DNA from: an uncultured Sphingomonadales bacterium | GTDB lineage: Bacteria > Pseudomonadota > Alphaproteobacteria > Sphingomonadales > Sphingomonadaceae | Direction of reading: 5' to 3' | Assembly (NCBI GenBank): GCA_903839675.1 | Contig: CAIMDB010000012.1 | Span: 1-64,000 of the forward strand | DNA length: 64,000 bases | Shown here: positions 40,368 through 50,491 of the stretch, piece by piece | Layout: the number at the start of each line of letters is the position of its first letter | Numbering within the stretch: position 1 is the stretch's first letter | The notes under the pieces: generated by a model | The model's database searches: none | Told to the model about the DNA's origin: nothing | What the model saw: the letters and a program-made list of their open reading frames with translations, nothing else | Translations under genes and position numbers: made by a program

Positions 40368-40919
40368 TTACCCGCGCACGACACCTGTATCGCTGAACGG
40401 CTTCAAATCCGCCGGAGGATTGGCGGCGTCTGATAATTCACGTTGCCACAGGCCGATATCGCTCCATTGGCCGTTTTTGTAGCACACCTCCCGATAGGCG
40501 CCCGCGCGTCTGAATCCGACGGCCTCGTATAACTGGATCAGCTTGTCGTTTGGCGTCATCAGGGTGCAAATGGCTTGCGTGAAATTCTGTTCGGTCAAAG
40601 TCGCGACAAGTGCCTGAAGAAGGTTACGGCGAATGCCTTTGCCTTCCAATTCGCCGGCAGCATAAACCGCCACTTCAACGCCGAAACGATGCGTGTCGCC
40701 GGGGCGGAATGGCTTCGCATAAGCATAGCCGAGCACGACGTCTCCTTCGACAGCCACGATCCACGGATAGAGGTGATTGCCATTCTCGATCCTTGTGCGC
40801 ATCTGGCGCGAATTTGGGGCCGATGTTTCGAACGAAACAGCATTGGTGGCGACATAGGGCGCGTAAATTGCGGCAATCGCCGAAGCGTCGTCGGGCGTGG
40901 CGGCGCGTAGTTCGATCAT
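40368..40919 (-). CDS. GNAT N-acetyltransferase, phosphinothricin-acetyltransferase type
   Basis: 183 aa. IELRAATPDDASAIAAIYAPYV at the start, YAYAKPFRP and the acetyl-CoA loop ELEGKGIRRNLLQAL match the PAT-like GNAT subgroup that acetylates small amines such as phosphinothricin or methionine sulfoximine. The real substrate is unknown. ATG 40919 overlaps the sppA stop (ATGA); an open frame further upstream is inside sppA and was discarded. Confidence 0.88.
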   Translation of the reverse strand: MIELRAATPDDASAIAAIYAPYVATNAVSFETSAPNSRQMRTRIENGNHLYPWIVAVEGDVVLGYAYAKPFRPGDTHRFGVEVAVYAAGELEGKGIRRNLLQALVATLTEQNFTQAICTLMTPNDKLIQLYEAVGFRRAGAYREVCYKNGQWSDIGLWQRELSDAANPPADLKPFSDTGVVRG

Positions 40920-42775
40920 GAAAAAACCTTGTTCAGTAGAGTTTTGAAGAAGCTGTCCCGCGCTTTTTGGCGGGGCACAGTGGGGCAAGACAGGCAGCGA
41001 ACCTGAACGGCAGGGCCGGAAAGGACATGGAGCCCATCTTCCAGGCCGGTCGCCATAGATGCTTGCTGTCGGAAAATGGCCTTCGACCATGCATCGCGGG
41101 CAGGCGTTGCAGGGTCTTTGGCAAACCAGCCCTGAGCGAACATCTCCATCCATGAGGGGATGCGGTCGAGATAGAGCGGGCGCACCTTGGCAGGGTCGAG
41201 CTTGGCCCGCTTGGCCGCTTCCGCCACGGCCTCATCAAGGGAACCGAAGGCGTCGACCAAGCCGAGCTGACGCGCTGATCCGCCATCCCATACACGGCCC
41301 TGCGCTATCTCTTCCACGCGAGCCAGCGGCAGCTTCCGCTCTGCGGCGACGAGCCCGGTAAAGCGGCGGTAAATGTCCTCCACGCCGCCCTGCATCAGCT
41401 GATCTGTAACAGCATTGGTCCCACGCAGGATATCGGGCTGACCTGATAAAGGCGTGGTCGCGATCCCATCGCCAGAGACGCCTATTTTGGCGGCCGTGCG
41501 CTCAAATGTCGGGAGGATGCCGAACACGCCGATGGAACCCGTGATGGTCGCGGGCTCGGCGAACACCTTATCGCCTGCGGTCGCAATCCAATAGCCGCCA
41601 GATGCCGCGACATTTCCCATGGAAACGATGACGGGCAACTTGGCCTTCTTGGCTTCCATGATCGCTAGACGAATGCGTTCCGACGCCAATGCGGACCCAC
41701 CCGGTGAGTCTACCCGCACCACGAGGGCGTCAAGGTCCGCTGTTGCCACTGCGTCGAGAATGAGGCGAGCAATGGTGTCGCCACCCGCCGTTCCTGCGGG
41801 GGCCTCTCCATCAACGATGCTCCCGGCGACCGTAACGACGCCAACCTTGCCCCCATGTGGGGTGAAGGGGTGGGCGGCCAAATAATCCGCGAAATCAGTG
41901 CCACGGAAGTTGTCCGCTGCGGTGTCGCTGTCCTTCCCGGCAATTTCGCCGATACGACGCGACCACGCGATCCGATCGCCCAGTTTGTCGACCATGCCGG
42001 CGTTCAGTGCGGCCTTGCTGATGCTGCCAATGGCGACGGGCGTGGCGGGGTTGGCGATGTAACTGTCCAGCTTCGCCTTGGGTCGCGCGGCTTTCACATC
42101 TGCTTTCCATGCGGAAAACAGCGCATCTGCCAGCCCCTGTCCTGCGGCCTGGGCCTCAGGCGACTGTTCGCTGCGGGTATAGGGTTCGATGAACGACTTG
42201 AACTTGCCGACGCGGTAGACGTGAACGTTGACGCCCAGCTTATCGATCAGGCCCTTAAAATAGGGCTGTGTCCCGCCCGGTCCGGCGATAAACGTCATCC
42301 CCATGGGGTCTAGCCAAACTTCGCTTGCATGCGCGGCGAGCAGATAGCTGTCATCGGAATAGGCTGTCGCAAAAGCGATGACGGGCTTGCCGGTCTTGCG
42401 GAATTTTTCCAGCGCATTTCCAACGTCTTGCAGGGCGACTTGACCACCACCCCAGAAGCTGTCGAGATCAAGCGCCAGGACCTTTACCCGTTTGTCTTTG
42501 GCGGCTGTCTCAATGCCATACACGACGTCGCGCAGTCGGATTTGTCCGGCATTGCTGGCGGCGCCGGACAGCAGTTCTGCCGGGCTGACACTTTCAGGTT
42601 GCTCCACGATTGAGCCGTCCAGCGTCACAAGCAGCGCGCCGTCTTCAATCTGACCCGCATTCGGCGCGCCGGAAAGGAGGGCATAGAGCGCTCCGAAGAA
42701 CACAAGGAGGAAGAGAAGGACCAGCGCGTCCTTCACTCCAACCAGAAAACGCCATGCCTTGCCCAGAAACGCCAT
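40916..42775 (-). CDS. sppA: Signal peptide peptidase SppA (67K type)
   Basis: 619 aa, double-domain membrane serine protease that degrades cleaved signal peptides. A single N-terminal transmembrane helix (DALVLLFLLVFFGALYALL), then two S49 domains; the catalytic serine lies in VSMGNVAASGGYWIATAGD of the second domain, and the Ser/Lys dyad lysine is expected in the first. VRVDSPGGSALASERIR is conserved. ATG 42775 (MAFLGKAWRF) is chosen. Divergent from the ICMT-like gene. Confidence 0.94.
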   Translation of the reverse strand: MAFLGKAWRFLVGVKDALVLLFLLVFFGALYALLSGAPNAGQIEDGALLVTLDGSIVEQPESVSPAELLSGAASNAGQIRLRDVVYGIETAAKDKRVKVLALDLDSFWGGGQVALQDVGNALEKFRKTGKPVIAFATAYSDDSYLLAAHASEVWLDPMGMTFIAGPGGTQPYFKGLIDKLGVNVHVYRVGKFKSFIEPYTRSEQSPEAQAAGQGLADALFSAWKADVKAARPKAKLDSYIANPATPVAIGSISKAALNAGMVDKLGDRIAWSRRIGEIAGKDSDTAADNFRGTDFADYLAAHPFTPHGGKVGVVTVAGSIVDGEAPAGTAGGDTIARLILDAVATADLDALVVRVDSPGGSALASERIRLAIMEAKKAKLPVIVSMGNVAASGGYWIATAGDKVFAEPATITGSIGVFGILPTFERTAAKIGVSGDGIATTPLSGQPDILRGTNAVTDQLMQGGVEDIYRRFTGLVAAERKLPLARVEEIAQGRVWDGGSARQLGLVDAFGSLDEAVAEAAKRAKLDPAKVRPLYLDRIPSWMEMFAQGWFAKDPATPARDAWSKAIFRQQASMATGLEDGLHVLSGPAVQVRCLSCPTVPRQKARDSFFKTLLNKVFS

Positions 42776-42891
42776 TGAATACCCGCCAAAATGATTTGCC
42801 TTTACGGAGCTAGCGGTTCGGGCGTGGCCTGTAAATCGGCCTTTGGGGCTGCGGTAAATCAACCTTAACTGCTCGTCGCTAAACGGCACTT

Positions 42892-44196
42892 ATGGATGCA
42901 CCTACCCGCCAGACCCGGCCAGCACGGCCAGAGTCCGCTGTTTCTGCAGGCGTCGGCCTTGCAGGGCTTGCCGGCCTGTTCTTCTGGGTCACCGTATCGC
43001 GGCAATATGGCATGGATGGCAGCTGGTCAGCACTCACCAATCTCATCGCATGCGGCATTCCGATGGTTCTCTGGTCGCTGTTGGTTGATAAGGTCCATCT
43101 GCGTGCCTCAACCGGGATCGACTGGGCCAATCCACGTCCGCTGCGGGAGGTGGTGGACATCTCGCTGGTCAAAATTGCAGGCCTTTGGGCCACATGGGGC
43201 GTCATTGGCGTCGTGTATTGTCTTGGCCGTTGGTATTGGCGCGGCAATTATCTGTTTTCGATGGAGGTGTTTGGCGCCGCTATCCCGTTTCTGCTCGGGT
43301 TGTCGGTGCCCTATGTTCTCTGGCTTGACCGATATCTGAAGGAGCCGCGGGATGGCGCCTGGCATTTTGGCACTTGGCTCATCGGACAATCAGGCTGGAA
43401 CGGGGAAGATATCTGCCATCATGCACGAGCATGGGCGGTTAAAGGCTTCTTCCTCGCTTTCATGTTCTCCATCGTGCCGGGTGGTTTTGCCCATGTGGTC
43501 GGCTGGACAACGGCAGACATCCTTTCCAGCCCGGTGTCGATCGCCAATTGGCTGATCAGCCTGATGTTCCTCGTGGACGTTGCTTTCGCCACAGTTGGCT
43601 ATCTGCTCACCATGAAGCCGCTCGATGCGCACATCCGCACCGCTAACCCACATATGCAGGGCTGGGTCGCCGCTTTGATGTGTTATCCGCCCTTCGTACT
43701 GATGGTTGAAGGCGGCGTCCTCTACTACCAGATGGGGACCTGGGGTGATGCCAGTTGGATGCATTGGTTTGAAGGATTGCCGGTCCTGCTCGCGATCTGG
43801 GGCGGGGTGCTTGTGCTCCTCACGGCCATCTACGCCTGGGCCACGGTGGCTTTTGGGTTGCGCTTTTCCAACCTGACGCATCGCGGGATCATCACCAACG
43901 GACCCTATGCCTTCACAAAGCATCCGGCCTATGTTTCAAAGAATGCGTTTTGGTGGCTGTCCACCTTGCCGTTCCTTGTGACGACAGACAAATTGGTTGA
44001 CGCCGTGCGGAACACTGTGATGCTCGCGCTGGTCAGCGCCGTTTATTACTGGCGCGCGCGGACTGAGGAGAAACATCTCCTGACAGACCCCGCCTATGTC
44101 GCTTATGCAAATTGGATGGAGGCATACGCCCCAATCCCGCGTGTCGTGCGCTGGGTGACGGGGAAGGGGCCAAAGGTCGCCGTTCCGGCAGAGTGA
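42892..44196 (+). CDS. ICMT-like membrane methyltransferase
   Basis: 434 aa with eight to ten hydrophobic helices. The C-terminal third carries the isoprenylcysteine carboxyl methyltransferase/phospholipid methyltransferase motif: RGIITNGPYAFTKHPAYVSK, followed by RARTEEKHLLTDPAYVAY, which bind S-adenosylmethionine. The N-terminal 270 residues are extra compared with typical bacterial homologues of about 200 residues and have no family I recognise. Substrate probably a lipid or membrane-bound thiol. Divergent from sppA. Confidence 0.8.
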   Translation: MDAPTRQTRPARPESAVSAGVGLAGLAGLFFWVTVSRQYGMDGSWSALTNLIACGIPMVLWSLLVDKVHLRASTGIDWANPRPLREVVDISLVKIAGLWATWGVIGVVYCLGRWYWRGNYLFSMEVFGAAIPFLLGLSVPYVLWLDRYLKEPRDGAWHFGTWLIGQSGWNGEDICHHARAWAVKGFFLAFMFSIVPGGFAHVVGWTTADILSSPVSIANWLISLMFLVDVAFATVGYLLTMKPLDAHIRTANPHMQGWVAALMCYPPFVLMVEGGVLYYQMGTWGDASWMHWFEGLPVLLAIWGGVLVLLTAIYAWATVAFGLRFSNLTHRGIITNGPYAFTKHPAYVSKNAFWWLSTLPFLVTTDKLVDAVRNTVMLALVSAVYYWRARTEEKHLLTDPAYVAYANWMEAYAPIPRVVRWVTGKGPKVAVPAE

Positions 44197-44201
44197 CACT
44201 T

Positions 44202-44289
44202 CGTACCGTTTGGGCTGAGCTTGTCGAAGCCTCGTCCTTCCTTTGGTGACCAGAAAGTGCTGCCCTTCGACAAGCTCAGGGAGTACGGG
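44202..44289. repeat. Intergenic inverted repeat, copy 2
   Basis: Arms at about 44202-44230 and 44262-44289 with the core CTGAGCTTGTCGAAG and its complement CTTCGACAAGCTCAG. Same family as the element at 34757-34850, with T/A in place of C/G in the core. It lies between the ICMT-like gene and the converging SleB gene, where it could also act as a terminator. Confidence 0.75.
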
Positions 44290-44292
44290 TTC

Positions 44293-45642
44293 TTATAGGG
44301 TCGTGCCGGTCGGCGCAGGCGTGGGAATTGCCGTTGACACTAAGGGCTTCACCGCTGGCGTTGGAACCACCCGCTGCTTCATACATTGGGTCGGATCCGG
44401 CCGCGGGAAGACGTCACAATTCCAAAGGACTTTGTCGAGCCCGTTGGAGCGGTTGCGCAGATAGCTAAAGGCCATCGCCGCCAGTTGATCATCGGTGACA
44501 GGCATCTTTGTCGGCGCGCGGCGATTGTCGGTCCAGACGAGCACCTTGCAATAAGGTTTTACCGAACAGGATGCGAGGACAAGGCCCAGCAGCTGGCCGG
44601 GGTCCGTATTTTTGGGCACGACAAAAGCGATGAAGTCCCCCGATGGGCTTTGGAGGCGGGGCTTAAAACCATAGGCGTTGGCAGGAACGCCATTGCCGAC
44701 AGGCGGCGTGCCGGGTGGCATCTGCCCATCAGCGCCGGGAACCCCGAGGGTCGGATCAAGCGGCGGCACATCTCCGATAACAGCATCATCGGCGTCTACC
44801 TGCGCATGAGCGGGGGAGAGCATGATCAGTTTCTGAACGGCAGGCTCGACCCCGGCATAGCGTCCTCGGAAAGCCGCGGGCGTGCCCCAGAAGCCGGTCC
44901 AGCGGAAGAAGAGGTGCGTCGCCTCTTTATGGACCTTATCGAGCTTTGCGCTCCAGGCAGGGAGCACCCAGTCCGTATGATAATGTGTGGCAACGCCGAC
45001 GGGCTTGAAGACTTCCCCATTCAACATGATGCGGGCCAGGCCACGGGCCTGCGCCCAAGACTCAATGCCGGGCACGCGGACCATCGCTCCATCGCAGGTG
45101 AAGGTAAACTGGCATCCCGTTGCGCGTTCCTGCCCCTGAAAGACGACGCCACAGACAGATTTGGGATAAGCCGGATGCCGAACGCGGTTGAGCACAACCT
45201 GCGCCACGGCCTTCTTGCCAGCGAGTGTTTCTGCGCCAGCCTCATACCAGATGGCGGCCGCCAGACAGTCGGTTGCACGGGCAATGCCTGTGGCGCCCCC
45301 TGCAATGCGGAAAGGTGCTGCTGGCGGGACGGGTTCCTTGGTGAAGGGCGTTGCGTCGTTGATCTTCTTGGCGATCTCGACAGGAACTTCCTTTAGCTCC
45401 AGCGGTTCGACCGTCGGGACATTGGCGGGAATTTTGATGGAGTACTCGTCAATCGCGTTCTGCTTCACGCCATCAAAGGCCTGACTGAGCCATCCGGCGG
45501 ACCATGCCCAAACCCCCAAAGCCAGGGCTGCCAGCAGACACAATGCAATGACCGGGCCAGCGCGCACACCTTTGGTGTCCGCTTGTCTGATCGCATCGAC
45601 AGCGACGTCCTGCGTTAAATGATAAAGGTCACGTTCTGCCAC
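44293..45642 (-). CDS. SleB-type cell wall hydrolase
   Basis: 449 aa. A cytoplasmic N-terminus and one membrane helix (about residues 29-50) anchor a periplasmic hydrolase_2 domain at about 120-240. The expected catalytic glutamate is E134 in AAIWYEAGAE; VVLNRVRHPAYP and CQFTFTCDG are typical of the SleB/CwlJ family. The C-terminal 200 residues are proline-rich and lack a recognised domain. Starts 18 bp after cysK, so probably co-transcribed with it. Confidence 0.87.
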   Translation of the reverse strand: MAERDLYHLTQDVAVDAIRQADTKGVRAGPVIALCLLAALALGVWAWSAGWLSQAFDGVKQNAIDEYSIKIPANVPTVEPLELKEVPVEIAKKINDATPFTKEPVPPAAPFRIAGGATGIARATDCLAAAIWYEAGAETLAGKKAVAQVVLNRVRHPAYPKSVCGVVFQGQERATGCQFTFTCDGAMVRVPGIESWAQARGLARIMLNGEVFKPVGVATHYHTDWVLPAWSAKLDKVHKEATHLFFRWTGFWGTPAAFRGRYAGVEPAVQKLIMLSPAHAQVDADDAVIGDVPPLDPTLGVPGADGQMPPGTPPVGNGVPANAYGFKPRLQSPSGDFIAFVVPKNTDPGQLLGLVLASCSVKPYCKVLVWTDNRRAPTKMPVTDDQLAAMAFSYLRNRSNGLDKVLWNCDVFPRPDPTQCMKQRVVPTPAVKPLVSTAIPTPAPTGTTL

Positions 45643-45660
45643 AGGGAGGAAGACGAGGGC

Positions 45661-46581
45661 TTACGCCTCCGGCAGGAAGTCCGGAACGGAGAGGTAACGC
45701 TCTCCTGTGTCATAGTTGAACCCGAGCACACGGGCGTCAGCGGCCAGATCCGGCAGTTTCTGCTTGATGGCGGCCAGTGTTGCGCCCGACGAGATGCCGA
45801 CGAGCATGCCTTCCAGCGTGGCTGACTTGCGGGCCATCTCTTTGGCATCGGCAGGGTCCACCTGAATGACACCGTCAAGCTGATCGGTGTGGAGATTCTT
45901 CGGGATGAAGCCAGCACCAATCCCCTGAATGGGGTGAGGCGAAGGCGCGCCGCCGGAAATGACAGGAGAAAGCGTCGGCTCCACGGCGTAAATTTTGAGA
46001 TTGGGCCAATGCGGTTTCAGGAACTGGGCGACACCTGTGATGTGGCCACCCGTGCCGACGCCGGTGACGATGACGTCGAGCGGCTTGTCCGCAAAGTCCG
46101 CAAGGATTTCCGGCCCTGTGGTGCGGACATGCACCTCGATGTTGGCGGGGTTTTCAAATTGCTGCGGCATCCATGCGCCGGGTGTGGAGGCGACAATTTC
46201 CAATGCGCGCTCAATCGCACCCTTCATGCCCTTTTCGCGGGGTGTCAGATCAAAGCTGGCGCCATAGGCCAGCATCAGCCGGCGGCGTTCGACTGACATG
46301 CTCTCCGGCATAACAAGGATCAGCTTGTAGCCTTTGACCGCCGCGACCATGGCAAGGCCGATGCCAGTGTTGCCCGAAGTTGGTTCGACAATCATGCCAC
46401 CGGGCTTCAGGGCGCCGGAGCGTTCCGCATCCTCGATCATCGCAAGGCCGATACGATCTTTGATCGACCCGCCGGGGTTGGCGCGTTCCGATTTGATCCA
46501 GACATCATGGTCCGGAAACAGGCGGGATACACGGACGTGCGGGGTTTGGCCGATTGTGGCGAGGATCGAATCGAACTTCAT
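45661..46581 (-). CDS. cysK: Cysteine synthase A
   Basis: 306-aa PLP enzyme making cysteine from O-acetylserine and sulfide. K41 in [11 protein letters not shown] holds [16 protein letters not shown] binds the substrate carboxylate and [10 protein letters not shown] binds the phosphate. Its ATG overlaps the stop of the MFS exporter gene (ATGA). Full family length. Confidence 0.95.
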   Translation of the reverse strand: MKFDSILATIGQTPHVRVSRLFPDHDVWIKSERANPGGSIKDRIGLAMIEDAERSGALKPGGMIVEPTSGNTGIGLAMVAAVKGYKLILVMPESMSVERRRLMLAYGASFDLTPREKGMKGAIERALEIVASTPGAWMPQQFENPANIEVHVRTTGPEILADFADKPLDVIVTGVGTGGHITGVAQFLKPHWPNLKIYAVEPTLSPVISGGAPSPHPIQGIGAGFIPKNLHTDQLDGVIQVDPADAKEMARKSATLEGMLVGISSGATLAAIKQKLPDLAADARVLGFNYDTGERYLSVPDFLPEA

Positions 46582-47852
46582 TGTGTGGTCTTCCTGAATT
46601 GCGGCTCGAACGTTTTTGCGTTTTTAAGTTCCGGGAACAGCTTGGCCCAGAGTGCTGTAACAAAGATAGCCCCGACGCCACCAAAAACAACCGCTCCCAC
46701 CGGGCCCAACAGTGCCGCAGCAAAGCCAGACTGTAACTCACCCAGTTCATTGGAGCCTGAAATGGCGAGGGACGAGACGGCGGAGACGCGTCCACGCATG
46801 TCATCGGGCGTGTTGAGTTGCACAAGCGACGAGCGGACATAGACAGAGAGCATGTCCGCAGCGCCCAGCACGGACATGGCGCCCAGCGAAAGCCAATAGT
46901 TTTTGGATAGGCCGAAAACGATGGTCGCGAGGCCAAACACAACGACAGCCCAAAGCATTTTTACCCCGACATTGTGCTGCAAGGGACGGAACGAAAACCA
47001 CAGCGCCATCAACGTGGCCCCTGCGGCAGGGGCGCCCCGCAGCCAGCCAAGGCCTTCCGGCCCGACCATCAGAATATCACGGGCATAAACCGGCAGCAGT
47101 GCCGTTGCACCCGCCAGCAGGACGGCAAAGAGATCGAGCGTAATCGCGCCAAGAAGAAAACGTTCATTCCATGTGTAATGCAACCCGTCGATCATCTGCC
47201 GGAACGGGTGGGCTGTCCCCTTAATCTCCACCTTGGGGAGCGGTTTAATCTGCGCAACAGCGAGCGATGCAAGTATGAGGAGGGCTGCTGCCAGAAAATA
47301 AGGGAGGGCAGGAATAACCCCGAACAAGATGCCGCCGATGCCAGGCCCGATCACAGTGCCTGTCTGCCAGGCCATGGAATTGAACGCGATGGCCCGCGGC
47401 AAAACATTCGGTGGCACGATATTGGGCACGATGGACGACATGGACGGTCCCACAAACACCCGCGCCACACCGTGCAGCGCCGCCATGATGTAGAGAAGCG
47501 GCAGGGTCAGCGCGTCATTGGCAGTCATGAATGCCAATGTTAGGGCCACCGAGGCATCAATCATGTTGGCGAGCATTGCCACATATCGCCGGTCAAACCG
47601 GTCAGCGACCCACCCGGCCACCGGCGTCAGCACCGCTAGCGGGACGAATTGCGCAAGGCCAAGCAGGCCTAGCTGAAACGAGGCCTCTTTGATCGACATG
47701 CCATAATCTGTGCGTGCGACGTCGTAGAACTGATAGCCGAGGACAACGACGATCCCCATCGTCGCCAAGACTGCCGAAAAACGCGCGATCCAGAAGAAGC
47801 GGTAATCCCGATAGGCGAGTGGGTGGGTAGGGGCGGGGATGGTCTCAGTCAC
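46578..47852 (-). CDS. MFS exporter, EntS-like
   Basis: About 424 aa with twelve hydrophobic helices; the loop [15 protein letters not shown] after helix 2 is the MFS signature. The overall pattern ([14 protein letters not shown] at the N-terminus and a C-terminal charged tail) suits the EntS/transmembrane secretion effector group. Start GTG 47852 has AAGGA upstream; ATGs 16-17 codons earlier would lie near the next promoter. Substrate unknown; coupling to cysK suggests export of a thiol or related metabolite, but this is only inference. Confidence 0.85.
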   Translation of the reverse strand: MTETIPAPTHPLAYRDYRFFWIARFSAVLATMGIVVVLGYQFYDVARTDYGMSIKEASFQLGLLGLAQFVPLAVLTPVAGWVADRFDRRYVAMLANMIDASVALTLAFMTANDALTLPLLYIMAALHGVARVFVGPSMSSIVPNIVPPNVLPRAIAFNSMAWQTGTVIGPGIGGILFGVIPALPYFLAAALLILASLAVAQIKPLPKVEIKGTAHPFRQMIDGLHYTWNERFLLGAITLDLFAVLLAGATALLPVYARDILMVGPEGLGWLRGAPAAGATLMALWFSFRPLQHNVGVKMLWAVVVFGLATIVFGLSKNYWLSLGAMSVLGAADMLSVYVRSSLVQLNTPDDMRGRVSAVSSLAISGSNELGELQSGFAAALLGPVGAVVFGGVGAIFVTALWAKLFPELKNAKTFEPQFRKTTQ

Positions 47853-47938
47853 GGGATTATCCTTGGCGCGGCGGAAGGTCTGGTGCAACCTTTGTGGCAT
47901 CAACGAGTCGAATAGAAATCTGGTCTGGAGTTTGTTTT

Positions 47939-49693
47939 ATGAAATCGCAGCGTCTTACGCTTGCTCTGTCTGTGGCCATCGGGGCCTTGTCCCTTACTGG
48001 ATGCGCGACGAAGCCCGAAGTAGCAGCGGCACCACCTGTGGTCACCACGCCACCGCCTGCTGCGCCCGCCGTTCGGCCTTGGCAGGCCTTTACGGATCGC
48101 TTTCTGGAAGACTATTTCCGGCTCAACCCCAGCTTTGCCGTCTATCAGGGACGACATGAATATGATGGCGTATTGGCAGACTGGAGCGAAGATGGGATCG
48201 CGGCGCGCATCGCTTTCCTGAAAAACGCCATCGCCACGGCCAGGGCCCTCAATAGCGATGGGTTGACGGCCGAGGAGAAGTTTGAGCGGGACTATCTGGT
48301 CCATGTTGCGCAGGGTGAATTGTTCTGGATTGAAGACGCGGACTCACCGCACACCGATGTCACTTGGTATTTCGACAATGGGTTGGACCCTAATGTCTAC
48401 ATCGCCCGTCCCTATGCCGACGCCGAAACGCGGATGAAGGCGTTCATCAGATATGCGCGCGCCATCCCGGCTGCAGTCCAGCAAATCCGCCAGAACCTGA
48501 AAACGCCGATGCCGATCAGCTTCGTCAATTATGCGATCCCCGGTTTCAAGGGATTTGCAGACTATTACACAGGTGATGCCAAGGCTGCCTTTGCCAGCGT
48601 GAAGGATCCAGCGCTTCAGGCCGAATTTGATGCCGCCGCCAAGGACGCAGCGGTGGCAATGAACGGCATGGCGACATGGCTGGAAGGCCAAAAGAAAACA
48701 GCAACGAAGGACTTCGCATTGGGGGCAGAGCGGTTCTCGCGCATGCTGTCCGCAACTGAGGGCGTTGACGTGTCGCTTGATGAGCTTGAGGCGGTGGGCC
48801 GTACCGACCTCAAGCGCAATCAGGATGCTTTGAGGGTTGAATGCGCCAAGTTTGCGCCGGGCAAAAGCATTGCGGCGTGCATGGACAAGATGAACTCCAA
48901 AAAGTCTGATGCCGGACCAGTGGCAGAGGCGCGGGAGCAGCTGCCAGTTCTCCGTCAGTTCCTCCTCGACAACAACATTGTGTCTATCCCCGGAACGGAA
49001 CAGGCCCAAGTCGAGGAATCACCGCCGTATAACCGCCAGAACAGCGCTTACATCGACATCCCCGGACCTTATGAGAAGGGTTTGCCGTCGGTCTATTACA
49101 TCTCCCCGCCAGACCCGTCCTGGGACGCTAAAACGCGTAACGCTTATGTGCCGGGGACGAAGGATTTGCTGTTCACCTCGGTGCATGAGGTTTGGCCCGG
49201 TCACTTCCTCAACTTCCTCCATGCAAACCGGGCGAAGTCGCTCTTTGGTCGTGTCTTTGTGGGCTATGCCTTTGCCGAGGGCTGGGCGCATTATACCGAG
49301 GAGATGATGTGGGATGCTGGCCTTAATAAGGACGATCCGGAAACCCATATCGGTCAGCTGTCCAACGCCCTGCTGCGGGACTGCCGCTATCTTTCCGCCA
49401 TCGGCATGCATGCGCGGGGGATGACGCAGGATCAGTCCCGCAAGATGTTCGTCAAGGAATGTTATCAGGACGAGGGCAATGCCCGCCAGCAATCGGCGCG
49501 CGGGACCTATGATCCGGCGTACCTCAACTACACGATGGGCAAGCTGATGATCCGCAAGCTGCGCGAGGATTGGACAGGCGGCGACCGATCCAAGTGGAAG
49601 GCGTTCCATGACACCTTCTTGGGCTATGGTGGTCCACCGATCCCAATGGTGCGCGGCGCCATGATGGGCACTGAGGCGAAGGCGGTTTTCTAA
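47939..49693 (+). CDS. DUF885 lipoprotein, putative metallopeptidase
   Basis: 584 aa. Lipoprotein signal with lipobox LTGC (Cys near residue 21) followed by a proline-rich spacer. The HExxPGH-type motif HEVWPGHFLNFLH near residue 415 and the downstream AFAEGWAHYTEEMMW glutamate region mark the DUF885 family, likely zinc peptidases. ATG 47939 starts the signal. The stop is followed by a long hairpin shared with the converging carbonic anhydrase gene. Confidence 0.9.
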   Translation: MKSQRLTLALSVAIGALSLTGCATKPEVAAAPPVVTTPPPAAPAVRPWQAFTDRFLEDYFRLNPSFAVYQGRHEYDGVLADWSEDGIAARIAFLKNAIATARALNSDGLTAEEKFERDYLVHVAQGELFWIEDADSPHTDVTWYFDNGLDPNVYIARPYADAETRMKAFIRYARAIPAAVQQIRQNLKTPMPISFVNYAIPGFKGFADYYTGDAKAAFASVKDPALQAEFDAAAKDAAVAMNGMATWLEGQKKTATKDFALGAERFSRMLSATEGVDVSLDELEAVGRTDLKRNQDALRVECAKFAPGKSIAACMDKMNSKKSDAGPVAEAREQLPVLRQFLLDNNIVSIPGTEQAQVEESPPYNRQNSAYIDIPGPYEKGLPSVYYISPPDPSWDAKTRNAYVPGTKDLLFTSVHEVWPGHFLNFLHANRAKSLFGRVFVGYAFAEGWAHYTEEMMWDAGLNKDDPETHIGQLSNALLRDCRYLSAIGMHARGMTQDQSRKMFVKECYQDEGNARQQSARGTYDPAYLNYTMGKLMIRKLREDWTGGDRSKWKAFHDTFLGYGGPPIPMVRGAMMGTEAKAVF

Positions 49694-49704
49694 AGGCCGA
49701 ATGG

Positions 49705-49739
49705 AAGCTGTGCTCCGAGCCTAACCCGGAGCACAGCTT
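49705..49739. terminator. Hairpin between two converging genes
   Basis: A perfect 13-bp stem (AAGCTGTGCTCCG and its complement) closes a nine-base loop, 11 bp after the DUF885 stop and 9 bp before the carbonic anhydrase stop. It is symmetric enough to act for both strands. No T-run follows, so its terminator role is probable rather than certain. Confidence 0.55.
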
Positions 49740-49747
49740 GAACCCAA

Positions 49748-50491
49748 TCAGTTCGCCGGTGCGACGACCAGACGTCCGTCCAGCGCCTGAAGCGGCCGGG
49801 CGTTGTTGCCCATGATTGTGGCCATGGCGCGCAGCTGGTCTGCACTGGCCGTGACTGTCGACTGCGCCACGTGCCAATTCACGCCTTCGCTGCACGGCGG
49901 CGTCGTGAGCGAGCCCTGGAAGCGATAGACGTTCAACGTTGAGGGAATTAGATCCGCCGGGTTGATCGTTACGCCAGCGACGGGGGCTGCCGCCTTTTCG
50001 TGCTTTGGCGCAGCGGCGATGATCTTTGCGAGTTCGCTGTTGGGGGCGCCTTCTTCAAACATAACGCCGAGAACGCCGAGCGCCCCGTTGGCATCCTTGT
50101 GCACGAAGTGCGCGACCATGGGGAAACGCTTGCCGTTAGTGGCTTCTTCTGAAGGCGTGTGGAAATGAACCTGCACAAGGTAAAATTCACGACCCGCGCT
50201 CGTCATTGAAGACCCGGCGGGGAAGTTTACCTGCACCGTGTGGCCGTTGTTCAAAATGGTGAGCGGCGCGGCCTTATAGTCTGCGCGGACGGGAATCTGG
50301 CCGGCCGTATTGGCCTGTGCCAGATCTATTGGCGACTGCATTTTTCCGGTGCGGCAGGTGGCAAATTCGGGCTTCAAATCGCCCCAATGTTCCGGTCCGC
50401 CGGGGCCGGAATAGCTCCAGTGCACATCACCTGATGCAAAAGAGGGCGATGCGGCGAGCAAAACGACGGCGCCAAATTTCAGAAAATTCAT
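49748..50491 (-). CDS. Alpha-type carbonic anhydrase, periplasmic
   Basis: 247 aa with a signal peptide (MNFLKFGAVVLLAASPSFAS). HWGDL, QSPIDL and the zinc ligands H109/H111 (VHFHTPSEE) and H128 (MVAHFVHK) are the alpha-class active site; LTTPPCSEGVNW completes it. It hydrates CO2 in the periplasm. ATG 50491 has AAGGGACAG upstream; the ATG six codons earlier is less likely. Confidence 0.93.
   Translation of the reverse strand: MNFLKFGAVVLLAASPSFASGDVHWSYSGPGGPEHWGDLKPEFATCRTGKMQSPIDLAQANTAGQIPVRADYKAAPLTILNNGHTVQVNFPAGSSMTSAGREFYLVQVHFHTPSEEATNGKRFPMVAHFVHKDANGALGVLGVMFEEGAPNSELAKIIAAAPKHEKAAAPVAGVTINPADLIPSTLNVYRFQGSLTTPPCSEGVNWHVAQSTVTASADQLRAMATIMGNNARPLQALDGRLVVAPAN

Noticed and set aside
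34757-44289. Mobile region bounded by the two inverted repeats
   Set aside because: The enclosed genes are ordinary chromosomal genes without integrase, transposase or composition change; the repeats look like independent extragenic palindromes.
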